From: an uncultured Tropicimonas sp.
GTDB taxonomy: Bacteria > Pseudomonadota > Alphaproteobacteria > Rhodobacterales > Rhodobacteraceae
Assembly (NCBI GenBank): GCA_947497945.1
Contig: CANMIP010000004.1
Span: forward strand, 62,001-126,000
Direction: 5' to 3'
Length of the DNA stretch: 64,000 nt
This document shows positions 1-7,693 of this stretch, piece after piece. The notes below the pieces were generated by a model. It was given only the letters and a program-made list of their open reading frames with translations, did not search any database and was not told where the DNA came from. The translations under genes were made by a program, and so were the position numbers. Positions within the stretch are counted from its first letter, which is position 1. Every line of letters begins with the position of its first letter.

Positions 1-1171
1 CCGCCGCGATCACCTGTGGCGCCTTTGCCTCAAGATGCCGGACCTTGCGGGCTTTCAGCTCCTGCGAAATCTCTGGTTGCATCAGGTTGTAGGTCCCCGC
101 CGACCCGCAGCACAGATGCGGGTCCGCAGGCTCGACCACCTCGAACCCCGCCCGCTTGAGCAGGGTCTTCGGATGGGTCTTGATCTGCTGGCCGTGCTGC
201 AGCGAACAGGCGGCGTGATAGGCGATGCGCAGCGGCTCCGGCGGAGCGGTCTCCGCGCAGAGATCGACCAGCACCTCGGACACGTCCCGCGCAATCGCGC
301 TCACCGCCGCCGCCTTCTCCGCCGAGGGGCCACCCCGGAACATGAACCCGTAATCCTTCACCGTCGTGCCGCAGCCCGAGGTGTTGATGACGATGGCGTC
401 CAGCCCGTCGCCCTGCATCTCCGCCCACCAGGCCTCGATATTCTTCCCCGCCGTGGCATGGGCCTCGTCGGTCTTGCCCATGTGATGGGTGACCGCGCCG
501 CAACAGCCCTGCCCTTCGGCGACCACGACCTCGCAGCCAAGCCGCCGCAGCAGCCGGATCGTGGCGTCGTTGATATCGGTGTTGAGGGCCCGCTGCGCGC
601 AACCGGTCATCAGCGCGACCCGCATCTTTCGTTCGCCCCGGGCGGGGAAGACCTGCGGATCGTCATTTCGGCTGACCGGAGGGATGCGTTTCGGAGCCAT
701 TTCCAGCATCGCCCGCAGCCGCGCGTCCGGCATCAGCCGCCGCAGCGGCCGCGCGAGTTTCGCCCCCAGCATCGCCAGCCGGAAACGGCCCGGATAGGGA
801 AGGATGCGCGCCAGGGTCCAGCGCAGCAGCCGGTCCATGAGCGGACGTTTATACGTCTTTTCAATATGTTCCCGCGCATGATCGACCAGGTGCATGTAAT
901 TCACGCCCGACGGGCAGGTCGACATGCAGGCCAGGCAGCTCAGGCAACGGTCGATATGCTTGACCGTGTGGGCATCCGCCGGCCGGTCGTTTTCAAGCAT
1001 GTCCTTGATCAGGTAGATCCGCCCGCGCGGGCTGTCCAGCTCGTCGCCCAGAACCTGGTAGCTCGGACAGGTCGCCGTGCAGAAGCCGCAATGCACGCAG
1101 GCACGCAGGATCTCGTTGGCCCGCGCGATCCCGGGATCCTGCAATTGCTCTTCTGTGAAATTCGTCTGCAT
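1..1171 (-). CDS. glcF: Glycolate oxidase iron-sulfur subunit GlcF (C-terminus beyond window)
   Basis: Electron-transfer subunit of the three-part glycolate dehydrogenase (GlcDEF), which oxidises glycolate to glyoxylate and passes electrons to the respiratory chain. The visible 390 residues carry two ferredoxin-type clusters, Cys25/28/31/35 and Cys76/79/82/86, each followed by Pro. Two later CCG motifs (GQGCCGA and HLCCGSAG) are typical of the heterodisulfide-reductase-like half. The start is the ATG that opens MQTNFTEEQLQDPG, 31 bp after the glcE stop on the same strand. The frame stays open to the window edge, so the last few dozen residues are missing. It is the third structural gene of the glcDEF operon and is presumably transcribed from the palindrome-bearing promoter before glcD. 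Confidence 0.93.
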   Translation of the reverse strand, partial: MQTNFTEEQLQDPGIARANEILRACVHCGFCTATCPSYQVLGDELDSPRGRIYLIKDMLENDRPADAHTVKHIDRCLSCLACMSTCPSGVNYMHLVDHAREHIEKTYKRPLMDRLLRWTLARILPYPGRFRLAMLGAKLARPLRRLMPDARLRAMLEMAPKRIPPVSRNDDPQVFPARGERKMRVALMTGCAQRALNTDINDATIRLLRRLGCEVVVAEGQGCCGAVTHHMGKTDEAHATAGKNIEAWWAEMQGDGLDAIVINTSGCGTTVKDYGFMFRGGPSAEKAAAVSAIARDVSEVLVDLCAETAPPEPLRIAYHAACSLQHGQQIKTHPKTLLKRAGFEVVEPADPHLCCGSAGTYNLMQPEISQELKARKVRHLEAKAPQVIAA

Positions 1172-1202
1172 TCCGCCCTACCCTGTCATCTGATCGCTCG
1201 CC

Positions 1203-2333
1203 TCAACCCATTCGCCCGGGATTGAGGATGCCGCGCGGATCGAACCGCGCCCGAAGTCCCTCTGCGATCGACGCCACTGGCGCCGGCTGTGGCTCGAAGA
1301 CCGCCCCGCGCGCCAGCATTTCTGCCGAAGCTCGCAGCAGAGTCGCGTGGCCGCCCAGCCCGGCCAGCGCCGCGCGCAGGTCGACCTCTTCCGGAAGCCG
1401 CGCCCAGATCAGACCACCACCCCAATCCAGCAGGAGATCGGCCTCCGGGAGCCGCGCGACAACAACCGGCGCGTCGGAGGGCCGCACGGAAATCCGCCAG
1501 ACCGCCCCCTCGCCCCCGGCCAGCGCCTCGACATCGCGGATCGCCCGCCATTGCCGCTCGACACGGTCCGGCTCCCGCAGGATCGTCACCGAACCGAAGG
1601 GCTCCAACAGTTCCTTCAACCGCTCTGCCCGGTAGGTCACGGAGGCTTCGAACCCCTCGATGCGGAGGACCGTGGCCGCCGCCATGTCGGTCCCGCCCGG
1701 TTGATGTGCGGCCCCGGTCACCTCATAGGGCGACCCCAGCGCGACCGACATCGCCTCCACGGCGCGCTCTACCCCGAGCCCGGCCACCGAGAGGCTGGCA
1801 ATGGCTTCCGGCGCCGGCAGGACCTTGAGGCTCACCTCTGTCAGGACGCCAAGCGTGCCATAGCTCCCCGCCATCAGCTTCACGAGATCGTAGCCGGTGA
1901 CATTCTTCATCACCCGCCCGCCATTCTTGACCAGCGTCCCTGTCCCGTCGATGAAACGAACCCCCAGCAACCCGTCCCGACAGGCCCCGGCCTGCACGCG
2001 CCTTGGCCCGGAGGCATTCACCGCAACCACGCCGCCAATCGTCGGCGCCCCCTCGGTCCCGAGCAGCGTCCGGTGATCCATCGGCTCGAATGCCAGGCGT
2101 TGCCCTTCAGCCGCCACGGCGGTCTCGATCTCGGCAACCGGCGTCCCCGCCGCGGCCACCAGCGTCAGCGCGCCCGGCTCATAGAGCGATATCCCTGACA
2201 GCCCGGCGGTCGACACTGCCTTGCCCTCAACCGGACATCCGATCGGCCGCGTCCCGCCGCCACGCAAGGCGAGCGGTCCGGGCGCGTCGCACACGATCTC
2301 CGCCAACTCCCGCTCACTCGAAGGCTTCAGCAT
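1203..2333 (-). CDS. glcE: Glycolate oxidase FAD-binding subunit GlcE
   Basis: 376-residue FAD-linked subunit of glycolate dehydrogenase. The N-terminal half resembles the PCMH/FAD_binding_4 fold: ALRGGGTRPIG near residue 23 is the flavin pyrophosphate loop, and GAPTIGGVVAVNASGPRR near 95 and NVTGYDLVKLMAGSYGTLGV near 145 match GlcE proteins. Length fits the family. The ATG overlaps the stop of a 30-codon open frame (ATGCTGA), and a GGAGG lies 7 nt upstream. It sits between glcD and glcF in one operon. Confidence 0.93.
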   Translation of the reverse strand: MLKPSSERELAEIVCDAPGPLALRGGGTRPIGCPVEGKAVSTAGLSGISLYEPGALTLVAAAGTPVAEIETAVAAEGQRLAFEPMDHRTLLGTEGAPTIGGVVAVNASGPRRVQAGACRDGLLGVRFIDGTGTLVKNGGRVMKNVTGYDLVKLMAGSYGTLGVLTEVSLKVLPAPEAIASLSVAGLGVERAVEAMSVALGSPYEVTGAAHQPGGTDMAAATVLRIEGFEASVTYRAERLKELLEPFGSVTILREPDRVERQWRAIRDVEALAGGEGAVWRISVRPSDAPVVVARLPEADLLLDWGGGLIWARLPEEVDLRAALAGLGGHATLLRASAEMLARGAVFEPQPAPVASIAEGLRARFDPRGILNPGRMG

Positions 2334-2419
2334 GCAGCGCCCTCCATTCCCTTCATTTCGGTCCAGCCCTCTCGGGCGGCGCCAACGCGCGGCGCAACCA
2401 GCCCCGTCATGTTGCCCAT
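2327..2419 (-). CDS. Candidate 30-aa small ORF between glcD and glcE
   Basis: The 91-bp gap between the glcD stop and the glcE start holds an open frame of 30 codons. It begins with ATG 5 nt after the glcD TGA and ends in a TGA that overlaps the glcE start codon (ATGCTGA), a layout typical of translational coupling. The predicted peptide begins MGNMTGLVAPRVGAARE and has no recognisable domain. About three quarters of third positions are G or C, like the neighbours. It may be a real microprotein, a leader that couples glcE translation to glcD, or chance; I cannot separate these from one genome. Confidence 0.25.
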   Translation of the reverse strand: MGNMTGLVAPRVGAAREGWTEMKGMEGAAC

Positions 2420-2424
2420 CTCGT

Positions 2425-3864
2425 TCATTCCGACCGCTCCCGACGCGCCGCAGAGGCCGCCAATGGGAACACCTTCGCCGGGTTCAGGAGCCATTTCGGG
2501 TCAAACACATCCTTCACCGCCATCTGGATCTCCAGATCCTCCGGCGTGAACTGGTGCCCCATCAGGTCGCGCTTCTCGACGCCGACCCCATGCTCGCCGG
2601 TCAGGCAGCCCCCCGCCTCGACACAGAGCTTCAGGATCTCCGCTCCGAGCTGCTCGCAAAGCTCAAGGTCCCCCAGCTTGTTGGCGTCGAACAGGATCAG
2701 CGGATGCATGTTGCCATCGCCGGCATGAAAGACATTGCCGACCTGAAGGCTGTATTCCGCCGCCAGTTCGCCGATCCGCCGCAGCACCATCGGCAGCTCG
2801 GAGACCGGGATCGTGCCGTCGAGACACATGTAATCGTTGATCTGCCCCATGGCGCCGAAGGCCGATTTCCGCCCCAGCCAGATCCGCGCCGATTCCTCGT
2901 CGGAGCTGCTCTCGCGCAGCTCCACCGGGTCATGCCGCCGCGCGATCTCCAGAATCTTGCCAAGCTGCTCGTCGATCTCCGCCGCCGAGCCCTCGACCTC
3001 GACGATCAGCAGCGCCTCGCAATCGGGATAGCCGGCGCCGGCGAAATCCTCGGTCGCCCGGATGCAGAGCCGGTCCATGAACTCGATCGCCACTGGCAGC
3101 ACACCGGCCTTGATGATGTCGGACACGCAACGCCCGGCGGTTTCGCTGTCATCGAAGCCCATCAGCACCGGCCGCGCCCCTTCCGGCTTGCGCAGGATAC
3201 GCAGCGTGGCCTCGGTCACCACGCCGAGCTGCCCCTCCGAGCCACAGACCAGCCCGAGCAGGTCATAGCCCTCCGCGTCCAGATGCGCCCCGCCCAGCTC
3301 GACCACCGTGCCGTCCATCAGCACCATGGTCACGCCGAGCAGGTTATTCGTCGTCACGCCGTATTTCAGGCAATGCGCCCCGCCCGAATTCATCGCGATA
3401 TTGCCGGCAATCGCGCAGGCAAGCTGGCTCGACGGGTCCGGTGCGTAGAAGAAATCCTCTTCCTCGACCGCGCCCGAAACGCTCAGGTTGGTGCGCCCCG
3501 ACTGCACCCGGATGGTGCGGTTCGCGTAATCGGTCTCCAGCACTGCGTTCATCCGCGCCACACCGAGGATCACGCAATCCTCCGTCGGCAGCGCGCCGCC
3601 AGCCAGTGACGTCCCTGCCCCGCGCGGCACGACCGGCACGTTTTCCTCGTGGCAGATCCGCAGCACCGCCGCGACCTGCTCGGTCGTCTCCGGCAGAACG
3701 GCCGCGAGCGGCGGGCATTTATAGGCGGTCAGCGCATCGCATTCATAGACACGCGTCTCGGCCGGTTCGGATATCACCGCCCCACGGGCAAGAACCTCCT
3801 GCAAACGCCCGACGATATGCGCCTTGCGAGCGAGCAGTTCCGCGTTGGGAACAGGCATGTCCAT
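2425..3864 (-). CDS. glcD: Glycolate oxidase FAD subunit GlcD
   Basis: 479-residue catalytic flavoprotein of glycolate dehydrogenase, also related to D-lactate dehydrogenases. It shows the FAD-binding loop VPRGAGTSLAGGALPTED at about residues 80-98, the stretch GNIAMNSGGAHCLKYGV, and the C-terminal FAD-oxidase block HAGDGNMHPLILFD followed by LTGEHGVGVEKRDLM. Length is close to the E. coli protein. The start ATG follows GGGAGG at good spacing. It is the first gene of glcD-glcE-glcF. A perfect palindrome lies 15-39 bp upstream, so a GntR/FCD regulator (GlcC-like) probably controls the operon, although no such regulator lies beside it. Confidence 0.95.
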   Translation of the reverse strand: MDMPVPNAELLARKAHIVGRLQEVLARGAVISEPAETRVYECDALTAYKCPPLAAVLPETTEQVAAVLRICHEENVPVVPRGAGTSLAGGALPTEDCVILGVARMNAVLETDYANRTIRVQSGRTNLSVSGAVEEEDFFYAPDPSSQLACAIAGNIAMNSGGAHCLKYGVTTNNLLGVTMVLMDGTVVELGGAHLDAEGYDLLGLVCGSEGQLGVVTEATLRILRKPEGARPVLMGFDDSETAGRCVSDIIKAGVLPVAIEFMDRLCIRATEDFAGAGYPDCEALLIVEVEGSAAEIDEQLGKILEIARRHDPVELRESSSDEESARIWLGRKSAFGAMGQINDYMCLDGTIPVSELPMVLRRIGELAAEYSLQVGNVFHAGDGNMHPLILFDANKLGDLELCEQLGAEILKLCVEAGGCLTGEHGVGVEKRDLMGHQFTPEDLEIQMAVKDVFDPKWLLNPAKVFPLAASAARRERSE

Positions 3865-3878
3865 AGGTGTCCTCCCTG

Positions 3879-3903
3879 AATTGGTAAAGAAATAATACCA
3901 ATT
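3879..3903. promoter_or_regulatory. Palindromic operator upstream of glcD
   Basis: AATTGGTA and TACCAATT form a perfect inverted repeat with 9 nt (aagaaataa) between the arms, in an AT-rich stretch just upstream of the glcD ribosome-binding site. TTGGT/ACCAA half-sites are characteristic of GntR regulators of the FCD subfamily (PdhR, LldR, GlcC). The gap is short and lies between glcD and the divergent DUF599 gene, so both could be affected. Which regulator binds is inference. Confidence 0.6.
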
Positions 3904-3945
3904 TTTGCGGCTGGCAACCGATCATTTCGGGAGTAGTGTCCGCAC

Positions 3946-4644
3946 ATGACGATTTCCGACGTTCTCTCCCTGCTCTCCTGGCTCGACCTGGCCGCCCTCG
4001 CCTGCCTCCTGTTGTGCTGGTTCGGCATCGGCTGGCGGATCGAACACCCGATGGGCGGAGCACGCTCGGTCTCGAACCTGATGCTGGCCTATCGCGAGGA
4101 CTGGATGCGCGAGATGGTCACCCGCCAGCCGCGCATCTTCGACGCCACCATCCTCGGCACGCTCCGGCAGGGCACGACCTTCTTTGCATCCTCCTCGATG
4201 ATCGCCATCGGCGGCGGGCTTGCGCTGATGGCCAATCCGCAGCCGCTCAGCGACGTGGCCGGCGATCTCGTCAATAATTCCGCCCCGGAGATCCTGTGGG
4301 AAATCAAACTCCTGCCGGTCCTGCTCTATCTTGTCTCGGCCTTTCTCGCCTTTGTCTGGTCGCATCGGCAATTCGGCTATTGCGCGGTGATCATGGCCTC
4401 GGTTCCCAATGATCCGGACGATCCCATGACCTATCCGCGCGCCGAGAAGGCCGCCGAGCTGAACTCCCGCGCCGCGCGCAGTTTCAACCGGGGCATGCGG
4501 TCCGTCTATTACGCGCTTGGCGCGACGGCCTGGCTTGCCGGCGCCATGCCGCTGATCCTCGGCACGCTGGCGGTGACGATGATGATCTGGCGCCGCGAAT
4601 TCGCCTCGCACAGCCGGGCGCTGCTCCTGCGCGAGGACCGCTGA
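3946..4644 (+). CDS. DUF599 family membrane protein
   Basis: 232-residue integral membrane protein with about four hydrophobic segments: near residues 9-28, 72-95, 124-145 and 186-212. The arrangement and the motif RQFGYCAVIMASVPN match DUF599 proteins common in Rhodobacterales. No enzymatic motif is visible and the function is unknown. The gene is divergent from glcD, with the palindrome between them. A small secreted-protein gene follows 46 bp downstream on the same strand. Confidence 0.8.
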   Translation: MTISDVLSLLSWLDLAALACLLLCWFGIGWRIEHPMGGARSVSNLMLAYREDWMREMVTRQPRIFDATILGTLRQGTTFFASSSMIAIGGGLALMANPQPLSDVAGDLVNNSAPEILWEIKLLPVLLYLVSAFLAFVWSHRQFGYCAVIMASVPNDPDDPMTYPRAEKAAELNSRAARSFNRGMRSVYYALGATAWLAGAMPLILGTLAVTMMIWRREFASHSRALLLREDR

Positions 4645-4690
4645 CGGGATCGTTACAGCAGTCCACGCCAATTCGTGCAAATCTGCGCGC

Positions 4691-5047
4691 ATGACACGTC
4701 TTGCCCTTCTCCTCTGCCTCCCGGCCGGCCTCGCTGCCGCCGATCCGGCTGTCATCGAATCGGTCGAAGCCCGCCCCGGCGCCAACGGCTGGTCTTTTTC
4801 CGTCACCCTGCGCCACGGCGATACCGGCTGGGACGATTATGCCGATGGCTGGCGCGTCCTTGCGCCGGACGGTTCGGTCCTGGGCACCCGCGTGCTGGCC
4901 CATCCACATGTCAACGAACAGCCCTTCACGCGCTCGCAATCCGGCATCGCTATTCCCGAGGACCTGTCGGAAGTCGAGATCCAGTCCAGCACCTCCGTCG
5001 AAAGCTGGTCGGGAGAAACGGTGCGCTTCACGCTGCCCTCCCCCTAA
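4691..5047 (+). CDS. Small secreted protein of unknown function
   Basis: 118 residues with a clear signal peptide (MTRLALLLCLPAGLAAADP), likely cleaved after AAA near residue 16. The mature part is acidic and beta-rich, with the motifs ARPGANGWSFSVTLRHGDTG and WDDYADGWRVL. Similar short periplasmic proteins occur in Rhodobacterales, but I do not recognise a functional family. No strong Shine-Dalgarno is visible, so it may be co-translated with the upstream DUF599 gene. Confidence 0.65.
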   Translation: MTRLALLLCLPAGLAAADPAVIESVEARPGANGWSFSVTLRHGDTGWDDYADGWRVLAPDGSVLGTRVLAHPHVNEQPFTRSQSGIAIPEDLSEVEIQSSTSVESWSGETVRFTLPSP

Positions 5048-5083
5048 ATCACGCCCAGGCGGCACTCAGGGTGCCGGCCCGGA

Positions 5084-5509
5084 TCAGATCAGGCCCTTCT
5101 GCGCCAGGGTGATCCGGGTGGCGGGGTTCAGGTCGTACGCCCCGAACGCCCCCGGCCGCACCCAGGCGTGATCGTCGAACTCCTCATTGAGAACGACATC
5201 ACGGTTCGCGGCACGACAGTCGAAGATGAGGTAGATCATGTAGATCTCTTCGGACGTTCCGTCGGAATAGGTCTTTGTCCGGATATCGTCGCGAAAGCTC
5301 CACGGGATCACCTCCGTGATCTCGAGCCTGCTGCCAAGCTCCTCGCGGATTTCCCTGCGAAGCCCCGCCTCGATGCTCTCTCCGGGCTCAAGCCCCCCGC
5401 CGGACAGGGCCCATTGCCCGGGAAACACGCCCCGGTCCTCGGGCATCCTGCACAACAGGTAGGCGCCGTCATTCTCCACGAGCGGACACAGGATGACCCT
5501 CTGCCTCAT
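5084..5509 (-). CDS. nudI: NudI-like Nudix nucleoside triphosphatase
   Basis: Nudix hydrolase, likely a (deoxy)nucleoside triphosphate pyrophosphatase with pyrimidine preference as in E. coli NudI. The Nudix box [20 protein letters not shown] (then ELG) lies at residues 38-60. Starting at [10 protein letters not shown] gives 141 residues, the same length as E. coli NudI as I remember it, and segments such as [11 protein letters not shown] and [12 protein letters not shown] look very close. An in-frame ATG 21 codons upstream would add an Arg-rich tail not seen in the family, so I rejected it. The gene stands alone, convergent with the secreted-protein gene. Confidence 0.82.
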   Translation of the reverse strand: MRQRVILCPLVENDGAYLLCRMPEDRGVFPGQWALSGGGLEPGESIEAGLRREIREELGSRLEITEVIPWSFRDDIRTKTYSDGTSEEIYMIYLIFDCRAANRDVVLNEEFDDHAWVRPGAFGAYDLNPATRITLAQKGLI

Positions 5510-5614
5510 GTCCATTGCCTCCTGGCTTCGTCCCCTGCGCGCCCTGCGATCTCCGTCAAGCGGCGCCGACAAAGGGCGGATTCCCGTCCCGGGACCACGC
5601 CTGTGGCCCTCCGC

Positions 5615-7693
5615 TCAGCGGCGCCCCTCGCGCAGCCATGCCCCGAGCATCAACCCGGTTGCCAGCAGCAGGAAGAGCAGCGGCGCAACGAGCGGGATCA
5701 GCGTCACGTCGGCGGTGCGATAGGCCGCGCGCGGGGTTATGCCGATCCAGCCGCGTCCGGCCGCGGCGCGCCCTTCGCGGACCGTCCGCAAGCGCGGCAG
5801 CCCTTCCTCAAGCCGGACAGCACCGCCCCGGCGGGCAGCGATCGGTTCGGCGACAAGAGCGTCAGTGGCGATGGTCTGTTCGAATTCCTTCGGCGCGGCC
5901 GGGCCGAGAGCCACCACACCTGTCAGCTCTCCTTCGGCAAGGCGGTAGAGGCCCGGCTCCGCACCGGAAAAATCGCCGCTATACCGGCCCGGCGACACTT
6001 CCGTCAGCGCAACCGAACGCGTCGAGCCATCCGGAGCCGTGACCTCGACCGGCTCGGGTGCTGCGCCAAGGCTGCGGCGCGTCACCGTCACATCGAGCCC
6101 CTGCGCGGTCGCGGTCAGCGCCTCTTCTTCCAGATCGGGCTCCTTCATGGTCCAATGCGCGAGGCGGCGCAGCAGTTCGAGCTGCGGGCCACCACCTTCG
6201 AAACCGCGCGACCAGAGCCAGGCATGGTCCGATCCGAGCAAGGCCACGCGCCCTTCCCCGACGCGATCAAGCTGCAGAAGCGGGCGCTCGCCCAGGCCCG
6301 AGAGCACCGTATGGCCGCGCTCCGCTTCCAGCTCGACCAGCCGGAACCAGCGCCCCCATCCCGGCGCGTCACTGCCATCGGCCGGCGGTGGCGCAAGGCG
6401 ATCGAGCCCTTCGGTGACAGGGTGCTTGCGACCAGCTTCGGTGATGAGCGGGCGATAGCCTTCCTCGATCACGCGCGCGGTCGGGAAGGCCGGCAGGATC
6501 TCGGCCAGCGGCGAGCGGTAGAGGCTGTCGGCAGAGGCGAAATCGGGCCCGGCAGCGACAAGGATGGCGCCGCCCTGCTCGACATAGGAGCGCACGTTTT
6601 CCAGGTAGAGCATCGGCAGGATGCCCCGGCGCTTGTAGCGGTCGAAGATGATCAGGTCGAACTCGTCGATCTTTTCGAGGAAGAGTTCGCGGGTCGGGAA
6701 GGCGATGAGGGAGAGCTCGGTCACCGGCACGCCGTCCTGTTTCTCGGGAGGGCGCAGGATTGTGAAATGGACCAGATCGACCGAGCTGTCGGATTTCAGC
6801 AGGTTGCGCCAGGTGCGCTCGCCCGCATGTGGCTCGCCCGAGACGAGAAGCACACGCAGGCGGTCGCGCACCCCGTTGATCTGGACCACGGCGGCATTGT
6901 TGCGGTCGGTCAGCTCGCCTTCGGCCGCCTCCACCTCGATGCGGACGACATTCATGCCGCCATGGGTGAGCGTCAGAGGCAGTTCGAGATCCTGTCCGAG
7001 CGGCACGGTGACGGCAAACGGCTCCTGCGCATCGATGGCGATGGAGAGCGAGACCAGCCCGCCGGTCTCCGGCACGGCACCGCTCTGCTCGATCCGCATG
7101 CCGAGCGTCACCTCCTCGCCAACGATGGCAAAGGCGGGGGCGGACCTGACGATCAGGCGGCGGTCCCAGTCGGTGTCGCGACCGGTTTGCAGCAGGTGCA
7201 GCGGCGCGGGCAGGTCCGGGGCGCGTTCGACGTCATGGACCAGCCCGTCGCTGAGCAGCACAGCGCCGGCGATACGGGCGCGGGGGGCCTCGGCGGCGAG
7301 CTCGGCCAGCGCGGTCATGGCCAGCGAACCGGCATTGTCGGCATCGTCCAGCAGGGTGACCTTGCGTAGCTCGGTCTCGGGCAGCGCGTCGATGGCAGCC
7401 TCGAGGTTGGCCAATGCCGCGTCGGTCTGCGCTCCGCGATCACCGATGCGCTGCGAGGCAGTGCGGTCGACCACGGCGAGGACAATATCGGAGAGCGGCT
7501 CGCGCTGTTCGACCTGGTAGGACGGGTTGGCGATGGCCACGAGCAGGGCGCCGGCCGCGAGCCCACGCAGCCACCAGCCGCGCCCGCCGCGCCAGAGCGC
7601 CAGTGCGATGAGCCCGGCCGCCAGCGCACAGGCGACCCAGATCGCCGGCCAGGGCAGGAGCGGATCGAAGAGGATATCGGAAGCGCGCATCAC
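5615..7693 (-). CDS. Large membrane protein of the MoxR/BatA cluster (glutamine-amidotransferase-like fold)
   Basis: 692 residues. Two hydrophobic helices sit at the N-terminus (about 14-33 and 42-58) and one at the C-terminus (about 670-688), with a large periplasmic-type middle. An early segment (DIVLAVVDRTASQRIGDR) resembles a vWA-like strand. Residues around 270-380 (LIIFDRYKRRGILPMLYLEN, GGAILVAAGPDFAS) resemble the class I amidotransferase-like domain seen in these clusters. Its start overlaps the stop of the upstream gene by 4 bp (ATGA), so it is the last gene of the moxR-DUF58-BatA operon. The role is unknown but probably concerns envelope or complex assembly. Confidence 0.8.
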   Translation of the reverse strand: MMRASDILFDPLLPWPAIWVACALAAGLIALALWRGGRGWWLRGLAAGALLVAIANPSYQVEQREPLSDIVLAVVDRTASQRIGDRGAQTDAALANLEAAIDALPETELRKVTLLDDADNAGSLAMTALAELAAEAPRARIAGAVLLSDGLVHDVERAPDLPAPLHLLQTGRDTDWDRRLIVRSAPAFAIVGEEVTLGMRIEQSGAVPETGGLVSLSIAIDAQEPFAVTVPLGQDLELPLTLTHGGMNVVRIEVEAAEGELTDRNNAAVVQINGVRDRLRVLLVSGEPHAGERTWRNLLKSDSSVDLVHFTILRPPEKQDGVPVTELSLIAFPTRELFLEKIDEFDLIIFDRYKRRGILPMLYLENVRSYVEQGGAILVAAGPDFASADSLYRSPLAEILPAFPTARVIEEGYRPLITEAGRKHPVTEGLDRLAPPPADGSDAPGWGRWFRLVELEAERGHTVLSGLGERPLLQLDRVGEGRVALLGSDHAWLWSRGFEGGGPQLELLRRLAHWTMKEPDLEEEALTATAQGLDVTVTRRSLGAAPEPVEVTAPDGSTRSVALTEVSPGRYSGDFSGAEPGLYRLAEGELTGVVALGPAAPKEFEQTIATDALVAEPIAARRGGAVRLEEGLPRLRTVREGRAAAGRGWIGITPRAAYRTADVTLIPLVAPLLFLLLATGLMLGAWLREGRR

